A DNA stretch of 64,000 bases from CAYNYF01 sp964401385 (lineage in GTDB: Bacteria > Planctomycetota > Phycisphaerae > SM23-33), in assembly GCA_964401385.1 (NCBI GenBank), contig CAYNYF010000003.1:1-64000 (forward strand), given 5' to 3'. The notes under the pieces are model-generated. The model made no database searches, had not been told where the DNA came from, and saw only the letters and a program-made list of their open reading frames with translations. Shown here one piece after another: positions 1 through 7,358 of this stretch. Numbering within the stretch: the stretch's first letter is position 1; each line of letters begins with the position of its first letter. The translations under genes were made by a program, and so were the position numbers.

Positions 1-1053
1 GATGGTGGGCTCGAAGCAGGCGGGCGTCTCGCGCGTGATGTCGTTGGCGATCTCGTCGAGGGTCAGCCCCACGGCCACCTTCGCGGCGATCTTGGCGATG
101 GGGAAGCCCGTGGCCTTGGAGGCCAGGGCGGAGCTTCGGCTGACGCGGGGGTTCATCTCGATGGTGACCATCCGCCCGGTGCCGGGATGCACGGCGAACT
201 GGATGTTGCACCCGCCGGTCTCCACGCCGACGGCCCGGATGATGCGGACGGCGAAGTCGCGCATCGTCTGGTATTCGCGGTCGGTGAGGGTCTGGACGGG
301 GGCGATGGTGACCGAGTCGCCGGTGTGCACCCCCATGGGGTCGATGTTCTCGATGGAGCAGACGACGACCGCCACGTCCTTGCGGTCGCGCATGACCTCC
401 AGCTCGTACTCCTTCCAGCCGATGACCGACTCCTCCAGCAGCACGCTGTGGGCCGGCGAGATCTCCAGCCCGGCGGCCACCTGGGCCTCGAATTCCTCCA
501 CGTTGTACGCCACCGACCCGCCGGTCCCGCCCAGCGTGAACGACGGGCGGATGACGATCGGCAGGCCCAGCGCCTGCCGGATCCGCCGGGCCTCATCCAT
601 GTCGTGAGCCAACTCGCCGTGCAGCACCGGCACGCCGACGGCGGAGACGGTGGCCTTGAACAGGTCGCGGTCCTCCGCCCGGTGGATAACCTCCGCGTCG
701 GCGCCGATCATCTCCACGCCGTAGCGGGCCAGCACGCCTCGATCGTGGGCGGCGACGGCCAGGTTTAGCCCAGTCTGCCCGCCGAGCGTCGGCAGCAGCG
801 CGTCGGGGCGCTCCCGCTGAAGGACCGCCTCCAGCATCTCCAGCGTGATCGGCTCGATGTAGGTGTGTGCGGCCATCTCCGGATCGGTCATGACCGTGGC
901 CGGGTTGCTGTTCAGCAGGACGACCTCGTACCCCTCCTCCCGCAGGGCCTTGCAGGCCTGCACGCCGGAGTAGTCGAACTCGCACGCCTGGCCGATCACG
1001 ATCGGCCCGGCTCCGATGATCAGGATCTTCTGGATGTCCGTCCGCTTGGGCAC
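1..1053 (-). CDS. carB: Carbamoyl-phosphate synthase large subunit, N-terminal part (runs off left edge)
   Basis: Large subunit of carbamoyl-phosphate synthetase, which makes carbamoyl phosphate from bicarbonate, ATP and the ammonia delivered by CarA. The visible 351 codons cover the first ATP-grasp half: the start VPKRTDIQKILIIGAGPIVI, the stretch PTLGGQTGLNLA, the glycine-rich loop RPSFTLGGTGG, and the signatures CSIENIDPMGVHTGDS and EMNPRVSRSSALASKATG, all typical of CarB. The start is GTG at 1053-1051, with a weak AGGT upstream. It begins 10 bases after the pyrG stop, so it is the last visible gene of the carA-guaA-pyrG-carB operon. The second ATP-grasp domain and the regulatory domain lie beyond base 1. 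The assignment is firm; only the 3' extent is unknown. Confidence 0.96.
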   Translation of the reverse strand, partial: MPKRTDIQKILIIGAGPIVIGQACEFDYSGVQACKALREEGYEVVLLNSNPATVMTDPEMAAHTYIEPITLEMLEAVLQRERPDALLPTLGGQTGLNLAVAAHDRGVLARYGVEMIGADAEVIHRAEDRDLFKATVSAVGVPVLHGELAHDMDEARRIRQALGLPIVIRPSFTLGGTGGSVAYNVEEFEAQVAAGLEISPAHSVLLEESVIGWKEYELEVMRDRKDVAVVVCSIENIDPMGVHTGDSVTIAPVQTLTDREYQTMRDFAVRIIRAVGVETGGCNIQFAVHPGTGRMVTIEMNPRVSRSSALASKATGFPIAKIAAKVAVGLTLDEIANDITRETPACFEPTI

Positions 1054-1063
1054 GTTCTACCTG

Positions 1064-2716
1064 TCAACTCTCAATCCGCGGCTTCGGCGCGGCCTCTGGC
1101 TGTGCGCCGCCGGCCTTCTTCTGCCCGTTCGCCAAGGCCGCGGCGATGAAGGCGACGAACAGCGGGTGAGGTTTCACCGGCGTGGAGCGGAACTCCGGGT
1201 GAAACTGCACGGCCACGAACCACGGATGTCGGGCGAGCTCGATGATCTCCACCAGGTCGCCCTCAGGATACACGCCGGTGATCCGCATGCCGTGCTCGGC
1301 GAACACCTGCCGGTATTCGTTGTTGAACTCGTAGCGGTGGCGGTGGCGTTCGCGGATCTCCTCCCGCCCGTATGCCGCCCGCGCGACGGAACCTTCCGCC
1401 AGCCGGCAGGGATAACCCCCTAGCCGCATGGTTGCCCCCTTCTGCGCGACCGTCTTCTGCTCCTGCATCAGGCAGATGACAGGATGCGGCGTGTCCGGGC
1501 GGTTCTCGGTGGTGTCGGCCTCGGCCAGGCCGCAGACGTTCCGGGCAAAATCAATCGCAGCACACTGCATGCCCAAACACAGCCCGAGAAAGGGAATCTC
1601 CTTCTGGCGGGCGTAGCCGGCGGCGGCGACCTTGCCCTCCACGCCGCGCAGCCCGAAGCCGCCGGGCACCAGGATGCCCTGCACGCCGTGCAGGACGGCG
1701 TCGGGACCGCCGGTTTCCACGTCCTCGCTGAGGATGCGCTCGACCTGCACCTTGCACTTGTGAGCGATGCCGCCGTGGTCGAGGGCCTCATAGATGCTCT
1801 TGTAGGCGTCCTGGAGCTCGCTGTACTTGCCCACCACACCGACCCGGACCGTCGCGGAGGGGCTGCGGATCGTCTTCAGGATCTCCGGCCAGGGTCCCAG
1901 CTCCAGCGGGCCGGCGGCCAGGCCCAGACGCTCCACGATCAGCGCGTCCAGCTTCTGGTCGATGAACTGGAAGGGCACTTCGTAGATGGTGTCCGTGACG
2001 TCGGGCTCCTCGATGACGCAGCGCCGATCCACGGAGGTGAACAGCCAGATCTTCCTCTTGATGGCCTCGTCGAGGGGCTTTTCGCAGCGGCAGACCAGCA
2101 CATCGGGGGTAATGCCGATCTCGCGCAGTTTCATCACGCTGTGCTGGGTGGGCTTCGTTTTGATCTCCCCGGCCGCCTTGACCGAGACGATCAGCGTGAC
2201 GTGAACGTACATCACGTTCTGCCGACCGGCGTCCAGGCCGAACTGGCGGATGGCCTCCAGGAAGGGCAGCCCCTCGATGTCGCCCACGGTCCCGCCGATC
2301 TCGGTGATGACGACGTCGGCATCGCCGGCGACGGAGCGGACGGCGGCCTTGATCTCGTCGGTGACGTGGGGGACGACCTGCACGGTCTGGCCCAGGTAGT
2401 CGCCGCGCCGCTCCTTGGTGATGACGGTACTGTAGATCTGTCCGGAGGTGTAATTGCTGGCCCGGGAGGTGGGGATGCCGGTGAAGCGCTCGTAGTGCCC
2501 CAGGTCCAGGTCGGTCTCGGCGCCGTCGTCGGTGACGTACAGCTCGCCGTGCTGGTAGGGGTTCATGGTGCCGGGGTCCACGTTGAGGTAGGGGTCGAAC
2601 TTTTGGAGGGCCACCTTCAGCCCCCGTCGCCCCAGCAGCATGCCGATCGACGCCGCCGTGATGCCCTTGCCCAGCGAGCTCACTACGCCGCCGGTGACGA
2701 AGGTGTGCTTGGCCAT
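1064..2716 (-). CDS. pyrG: CTP synthase
   Basis: CTP synthase, 550 residues (usual length about 540-550), converts UTP to CTP using ATP and glutamine. The synthetase domain starts with MAKHTFVTGGVVSSLGKG and includes KTKPTQHSV. The C-terminal class I amidotransferase domain has an intact nucleophile in FLGLCLGMQ (Cys about 380) and the HPEF motif of the His/Glu pair. A GTG five codons upstream (2731) is possible, but the ATG at 2716 gives the family's normal N-terminus and has GAGGA at good spacing. It lies 52 bases after guaA and 10 bases before carB, in one operon of glutamine-dependent nucleotide enzymes. Confidence 0.97.
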   Translation of the reverse strand: MAKHTFVTGGVVSSLGKGITAASIGMLLGRRGLKVALQKFDPYLNVDPGTMNPYQHGELYVTDDGAETDLDLGHYERFTGIPTSRASNYTSGQIYSTVITKERRGDYLGQTVQVVPHVTDEIKAAVRSVAGDADVVITEIGGTVGDIEGLPFLEAIRQFGLDAGRQNVMYVHVTLIVSVKAAGEIKTKPTQHSVMKLREIGITPDVLVCRCEKPLDEAIKRKIWLFTSVDRRCVIEEPDVTDTIYEVPFQFIDQKLDALIVERLGLAAGPLELGPWPEILKTIRSPSATVRVGVVGKYSELQDAYKSIYEALDHGGIAHKCKVQVERILSEDVETGGPDAVLHGVQGILVPGGFGLRGVEGKVAAAGYARQKEIPFLGLCLGMQCAAIDFARNVCGLAEADTTENRPDTPHPVICLMQEQKTVAQKGATMRLGGYPCRLAEGSVARAAYGREEIRERHRHRYEFNNEYRQVFAEHGMRITGVYPEGDLVEIIELARHPWFVAVQFHPEFRSTPVKPHPLFVAFIAAALANGQKKAGGAQPEAAPKPRIES

Positions 2717-2768
2717 GGTTTGTGTCCTCACGTGCAGGCTGTGCGTGGATCCGCAGTCCGCAATCGGC

Positions 2769-4214
2769 TCATTCCCACTCGATCGTGCTCGGGGGCTTCG
2801 ACGAGATGTCGTACACCACCCGGTTGACGCCTTTGACCTCGTTGATGATCCTCGCCGACAGCCGGCCCAGCAGCGCCGCCGGCAGCCGGGCCCAATCGGC
2901 CGTCATGCCGTCGGTGCTGGTGACCGCGCGGATGGCCACGGCGTTCTCATAGGTCCGCTCGTCGCCCATGACGCCCACGCTCTTGACCGGCAGCAGCACG
3001 GCGAACGACTGCCAGATGCCCGCATAACCGTCGTACCGCTCCAGCTCCTGCTGAACGATCTGATCCGCCGACCGAAGCAGCTCCAATTGCTCCGCCGTGA
3101 CTTCGCCGATGATCCGCACCGCCAGTCCCGGGCCGGGGAAGGGCTGGCGCTTCAGCAGCCTCCGCGGCAGGCCCAGCTCCGCCCCCAGCCGGCGGACCTC
3201 GTCCTTGAACAGCTCCCGCAGCGGCTCGATCAGCTCGAAGCCCAGCCGCTCCGGCAGCCCGCCGACGTTGTGGTGGCTCTTGATCGTCGCCGACGGCCCG
3301 CCGCGGGTCGAGACGCTCTCGATCTCCTCCGGGTCGGTCACCCCGGCCAGGGCCGAGAGGAACCGCTTGCGGGCGTTGACGAACCGCAGGTTCAGCGGGT
3401 AGTCCTCGCGGAAGCTATGCCGTACCTCCTCGGCCTCGCCGGCCCGGAGCAGGCCGTTGTCCACGAACACGGCAGTCATGCGGTCGCCGACGGCGCGTTT
3501 CAGGAGGGCGGCAACCACGGGCGAGTCCACGCCGCCCGACAGGGCGCAGATCACCCGGCCGGCGCCGACGCGCTGACGGAGGTCGGCCACGGAGGTCTCG
3601 ATGAAGTTGGACATCGTCCACCCGCCGCCGCCGCCGGCGATGCCGAACAGGAAGTTGCTCAGGATCTGCCGTCCGCGCGGCGTGTGGGCCACCTCCGGGT
3701 GGAACTGCACGCCGTAGACGCCTCTTTCCGCGTCGCCCATGGCGGCGATGGGGCACTCGGCCGTGCCGGCCAGACGCACGAAGCCGGTGGGCATCTCGAC
3801 AACGCGATCGCCATGGCTCATCCAGACGTCCAGGGGGCTGTCCAGGCCGGCCAGCAGCCCGTCGCCGGATGCGATCTCCAGCCTCGCCGGTCCGTACTCC
3901 TGTCCGCCGCGGCGCTCGACCTTACCCCCCAGCAGCCGCGCCAGGATCTGCATGCCGTAGGAGATGCCGAGGATCGGCACGCCCGCCTCCAGGATGCCCG
4001 CCGCGGGCATGGGGGCGCCGTCGGCGTACACCGAGGCCGGGCCGCCGGAGAGGACCAGCGCGCGGACCTCCGGGCGGGCGGCCCGCTCGGCGGGCAGGTC
4101 GTGGGGGACGATCTGGCAATACACGCCCAGCTTCCGGACGCGGCGGGCAATGAGCTGGCTGTACTGCGAACCGAAATCGAAGATCAGAACTTCTTCGTGA
4201 TCGGCCATCGTCAT
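2769..4214 (-). CDS. guaA: GMP synthase-like protein with altered nucleophile and internal deletion
   Basis: Clearly of the GuaA family (XMP + glutamine + ATP to GMP): it has an N-terminal class I amidotransferase domain, the ATP-pyrophosphatase P-loop SGGVDS (226-231), SHHNVGGLPE, PFPGPGLAVR, and the standard end KPPSTIEWE. Two things are wrong. The nucleophile motif GICYGMQ reads GISYGMQ: Ser85 is encoded by TCC (complement of 3960-3962), although His172 and Glu174 remain. Between GVTDPE and IESVS about 35 residues are absent in frame (junction near residue 296, base about 3326), including the normally near-invariant GTxYPDV segment; this accounts for a length of 481 rather than about 515. 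The ATG overlaps the carA stop (ATGA), so it is translationally coupled. It may be inactive, ammonia-dependent or changed in function; assembly error cannot be excluded. Confidence 0.85.
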   Translation of the reverse strand: MTMADHEEVLIFDFGSQYSQLIARRVRKLGVYCQIVPHDLPAERAARPEVRALVLSGGPASVYADGAPMPAAGILEAGVPILGISYGMQILARLLGGKVERRGGQEYGPARLEIASGDGLLAGLDSPLDVWMSHGDRVVEMPTGFVRLAGTAECPIAAMGDAERGVYGVQFHPEVAHTPRGRQILSNFLFGIAGGGGGWTMSNFIETSVADLRQRVGAGRVICALSGGVDSPVVAALLKRAVGDRMTAVFVDNGLLRAGEAEEVRHSFREDYPLNLRFVNARKRFLSALAGVTDPEEIESVSTRGGPSATIKSHHNVGGLPERLGFELIEPLRELFKDEVRRLGAELGLPRRLLKRQPFPGPGLAVRIIGEVTAEQLELLRSADQIVQQELERYDGYAGIWQSFAVLLPVKSVGVMGDERTYENAVAIRAVTSTDGMTADWARLPAALLGRLSARIINEVKGVNRVVYDISSKPPSTIEWE

Positions 4215-5329
4215 TGAGCCGCCTTCTTCATCAGTTCAACGAAATCCTCGAACAGGTAGCGTGCGTCGTGCGGCCCGGGGGAGGCCTCCGGGTGGTACTG
4301 CACGGAGAACACCGGCAGGCGTTTGTGCCGCATGCCCTCCAGGGTGCCGTCGTTGAGGTTGAGGTGGGTGATTTCGACCTCGCCGCCGGGCAGCGAGTCG
4401 ATGTCCACGCAGAAGCCGTGGTTCTGCGTGGTTATGGCGACCCTGCCCGTCCGCAGGTCTTTCACCGGGTGGTTGGCCCCGTGGTGGCCGAACTTCAGCT
4501 TGTACGTCTTGCCGCCCAGGGCTTGGGCAAGGATCTGCTGGCCCAGGCAGATGCCGAAGATCGGCAGCGGCCGGCCGCGGGGGGGACTGTCGATCAGCGC
4601 CCGCACCGTGGTGGTCACGTTTTTCACCGGCTCCGGGTCGCCCGGGCCGTTGGAGAGCATCAGCCCGTCCGGGTCCAGGGCGGCGACCTCCCCGGCCGTC
4701 GTGAACGAGGGCACCACCGTCACCTCACAGCCCGCCGCCGCAAGGCAGCGGAGGATGCCGTACTTGACCCCGCAATCCAGCACCACCACCCGCGGGCCCG
4801 GCCCGCCGCCTCCGCCGTCGCGCCATTCGTAAAGCTGCCGGCAGGTGACGGTCCGCACCAGATCCCGCCCCACGAGTCCCGGGCAGGCCCGCGCCTTGGC
4901 TGCCAGGCTTGCCGGGTCCAGGTCCTGGGTGCTGATCAGGCCCCTCATGGCCCCGGAGGTCCGCAGCCGCCTGGTCAGGGCCCGGGTGTCGACGCCTTGG
5001 ATGCCCACCACGCCGTGCTCGCGGAGGTAGCCGTCCACGTCGCCGGCGGCTTGGTGGTTGCTGGTGATCCGGCTGAGTTCGCGGACGACGAAGCCGGCCA
5101 GCCAGATCGAGCGGCTCTCGGCGTCGTCGGGATTGACGCCGTAGTTGCCGATGAGCGGGTAGGTCATGACCACGATCTGCCCGCGGTAGGATGGATCGGT
5201 CAGTACCTCCTGGTAGCCGGTCATCGAGGTGTTGAAGACCACCTCGCCGGCCCCCTCGACGTCGGCACCGAAGGCGGTTCCCTCCAGGACCATGCCGTCT
5301 TCCAGCGCCAGCGCCGCGGGTCTGTTCAT
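4211..5329 (-). CDS. carA: Carbamoyl-phosphate synthase small subunit
   Basis: Glutaminase subunit of carbamoyl-phosphate synthetase, 372 residues, a normal length. The N-terminal CarA domain has VVFNTSMTGYQEVLTDPSY; the C-terminal class I amidotransferase domain has LSNGPGDP, the nucleophile Cys261 in GICLGQQ, and His346/Glu348 in YHPEASPGP. All catalytic residues are present, unlike in the adjacent guaA. It is the first gene of the minus-strand operon carA-guaA-pyrG-carB; AAGGGT precedes the ATG. Its partner carB is therefore separated from it by two other genes, which is unusual. The product feeds pyrimidine and arginine synthesis (argF lies at 60567-61490). Confidence 0.97.
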   Translation of the reverse strand: MNRPAALALEDGMVLEGTAFGADVEGAGEVVFNTSMTGYQEVLTDPSYRGQIVVMTYPLIGNYGVNPDDAESRSIWLAGFVVRELSRITSNHQAAGDVDGYLREHGVVGIQGVDTRALTRRLRTSGAMRGLISTQDLDPASLAAKARACPGLVGRDLVRTVTCRQLYEWRDGGGGGPGPRVVVLDCGVKYGILRCLAAAGCEVTVVPSFTTAGEVAALDPDGLMLSNGPGDPEPVKNVTTTVRALIDSPPRGRPLPIFGICLGQQILAQALGGKTYKLKFGHHGANHPVKDLRTGRVAITTQNHGFCVDIDSLPGGEVEITHLNLNDGTLEGMRHKRLPVFSVQYHPEASPGPHDARYLFEDFVELMKKAAQ

Positions 5330-5509
5330 AGACTACCCTTGTAGCACATGCTCTCTGATATTTTAGGGTTTGCCGTAGAATTTCGCTGGCGTATTAGCCG
5401 CCGGCCGGGGCGTCCTGCCGCGCACCCGGCGACGGCGCCGCCTGCGGCAGACCAAACCCGCACGGGCGGACTGCCGCCGCCAGGACGATCCGGGCGGACG
5501 CTGCCGACC

Positions 5510-6445
5510 TCAGTGGGTCAGGGACAACAGCCGACGGATGCGCTCCTTGATCGGCGGGTGGGTGCTGAAGATGGACTTGGCCCGGGCCTCGGACTTCTTG
5601 ATGGGATGGACCACGTACAGGTGGGCGGTGGCCCGGTTGGCCACCTCCAGCACCTCCGGGTCGTCGGAGATCTTGGCCAGAGCGCTGGCCAGCCCCTCGG
5701 GGTTGCGGGTCAGCTCCACCCCGGAGGCGTCGGCCAGGTACTCGCGCTGCCGGCTCATGGCCAGTTGGATGATCCGAGCCAGGATGGGGGCGATGATGGC
5801 CAGGACGATCGCCACGATCAGCAAGATGGCCTGGGCCGCCCCGCCGCCCCCGCGCGAGTCGCGCCGGCGCCGCCGGCCGCCCCCGAACCACAGGCTCCGC
5901 AGGAACACGTCGCACAGCATCACCAGCACGCCGACCATGATGGCCATCAGCATGGCAAACAGGATGTCGTAGTTGCGGACGTGGCTGAGCTCGTGGGCCA
6001 TGACGCCCTGGAGTTCGTCGCGATTGAGCTTCTGCCGCAGCCCGGTGGTGATGGCGACGACGGCGTGCTTGGGGTTGCGCCCGGTGGCGAAGGCGTTCGG
6101 GGCGGTGTCTTCGATGACGTAGATCTTGGGCGTGGGGATGCCGCCGGCGATGCACATCTCCTCGACGACGTTGAACAGTTGCGGGTCGTCGGCCTTTTGG
6201 ATCTGCCGGGCCTTGGAGATCGACAGCACGGCCGAGGCCCCGCCGTAATAGGACCACAGCGTCAGGACAAACGCGATCCCGGCCGCGATGACCGCCACGA
6301 CAATAGAGAACGTCCAGTCTCCCCCGCCCCAGACCGCCCCGATGAGCATCCCGATTCCCACAAAGAACAGCACAAAAAAGCCGATCAGCAGGAAGCTGTT
6401 CCGCTTGTTGCGGGACATCAGAGTGCGGAACGTTTCTACAGCCAT
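5510..6445 (-). CDS. htpX: M48 family membrane metalloprotease HtpX
   Basis: Inner-membrane zinc protease that degrades misfolded membrane proteins. It has 311 residues with two N-terminal membrane segments (about 18-38 and 45-66), a conserved NAFATGRNP stretch, the zinc motif HELSH (His151, Glu152, His155), two further hydrophobic segments around 160-185 and 205-225, and a downstream glutamate region EYLAD typical of M48B. A Gly/Arg-rich cytosolic loop separates the last helices. It follows lemA in the same direction; lemA-htpX is a common pair in bacteria. Confidence 0.95.
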   Translation of the reverse strand: MAVETFRTLMSRNKRNSFLLIGFFVLFFVGIGMLIGAVWGGGDWTFSIVVAVIAAGIAFVLTLWSYYGGASAVLSISKARQIQKADDPQLFNVVEEMCIAGGIPTPKIYVIEDTAPNAFATGRNPKHAVVAITTGLRQKLNRDELQGVMAHELSHVRNYDILFAMLMAIMVGVLVMLCDVFLRSLWFGGGRRRRRDSRGGGGAAQAILLIVAIVLAIIAPILARIIQLAMSRQREYLADASGVELTRNPEGLASALAKISDDPEVLEVANRATAHLYVVHPIKKSEARAKSIFSTHPPIKERIRRLLSLTH

Positions 6446-6576
6446 GGCTCACCGGCCTCGGTCTGTCTGGCCGCTGCCCGCCGCCAGCCCGGGCTTCTCG
6501 GCCGAAGCCGCTGACGCTTCAAAGCTCTGGCGACGGCGCGCGGCTGCTGCGGCCCGGCAGGCTTGCCGGCCGGTCC

Positions 6577-7149
6577 TTAGAACTTGACCTTCGGCGCCTC
6601 CCGCTCGGCCGGCTCCTCCAGCTCGAAGTAGTCCTGGGCCTGGAAGTTGAACATCCCGGCGATGACGGTGTTGGGGAACTTCTCTCGAGCGGTATTGTAG
6701 ACGGCGCCGCTGTCGTTGTAGTGCTGCCGGGCGAAGGCGATGCGGTTCTCGGTGCTGGTCAGCTCCTCCTGGAGCTGCATGAAGTTCTCGTTGGCCTTCA
6801 GGTTGGGGTAGCTCTCGCTCAGGGCGAACAACTGCCGCAGGGCGCCGGTGAGGAAGTTTTCGGCCTGGGCCTGGCCCTTGACGTCGCCGGAGGGCACGGC
6901 AATGGCGGAGGTGCGGGCCTGGATGACGCGCTCCAGCGTCTCCCTCTCGTGGGCGGCGTAGCCCTTGACCGTCTCGACCAGATTCGGAATCAGGTCGTAG
7001 CGGCGCTTCAACTGCACGTCGATCTGGCTCCAGGCCTCGCGGCAGCGGATGCGCTTCTTCACCAGGCTGTTGTAAATGGAGGTGACGAGCAGCAGCAGCA
7101 CGACCACAACGGCGATGACCACCCAAACGGTCAAGGTAAGTGCCAGCAT
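6577..7149 (-). CDS. lemA: LemA family protein
   Basis: LemA family protein, 190 residues: one N-terminal transmembrane helix (residues 4-24), then a helical bundle with the family signatures YNSLVKKR, REAWSQIDVQLKRR, DLIPNLVETVKGYAAHE and FPNTVIAG. LemA proteins are membrane-anchored with an external N-terminus; their biochemical role is unsettled. AAGGGGA lies just upstream of the ATG. It is 131 bases upstream of htpX, the usual partner, which suggests a membrane-quality-control unit. Confidence 0.95.
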   Translation of the reverse strand: MLALTLTVWVVIAVVVVLLLLVTSIYNSLVKKRIRCREAWSQIDVQLKRRYDLIPNLVETVKGYAAHERETLERVIQARTSAIAVPSGDVKGQAQAENFLTGALRQLFALSESYPNLKANENFMQLQEELTSTENRIAFARQHYNDSGAVYNTAREKFPNTVIAGMFNFQAQDYFELEEPAEREAPKVKF

Positions 7150-7297
7150 CTTGTTCCCCTTACACTATTTGGGACTCCAGTCAATTCTCCTGCGATACGA
7201 TACGAGAGTGTAAGCCACCCCCGGCGGCAATAGCAAGACAAAGGCGGGCGCCCTTGGCCCGGCGGTCGGCGGCCGATCCGGCAAACGAAGAGACCCG

Positions 7298-7326
7298 TTG
7301 GCGGCCGCGCCCCGGCGTGGTAAAAT
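7298..7326 (+). promoter_or_regulatory. Putative sigma-70-type promoter of mutS2
   Basis: TTGGCG and TAAAAT separated by 17 bases, with the -10 ending 32 bases before the GTG start of mutS2. Sequence match only. Confidence 0.45.
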
Positions 7327-7358
7327 AAGTTACCTGCCGTCGACGTTCGGAGCCCTCG

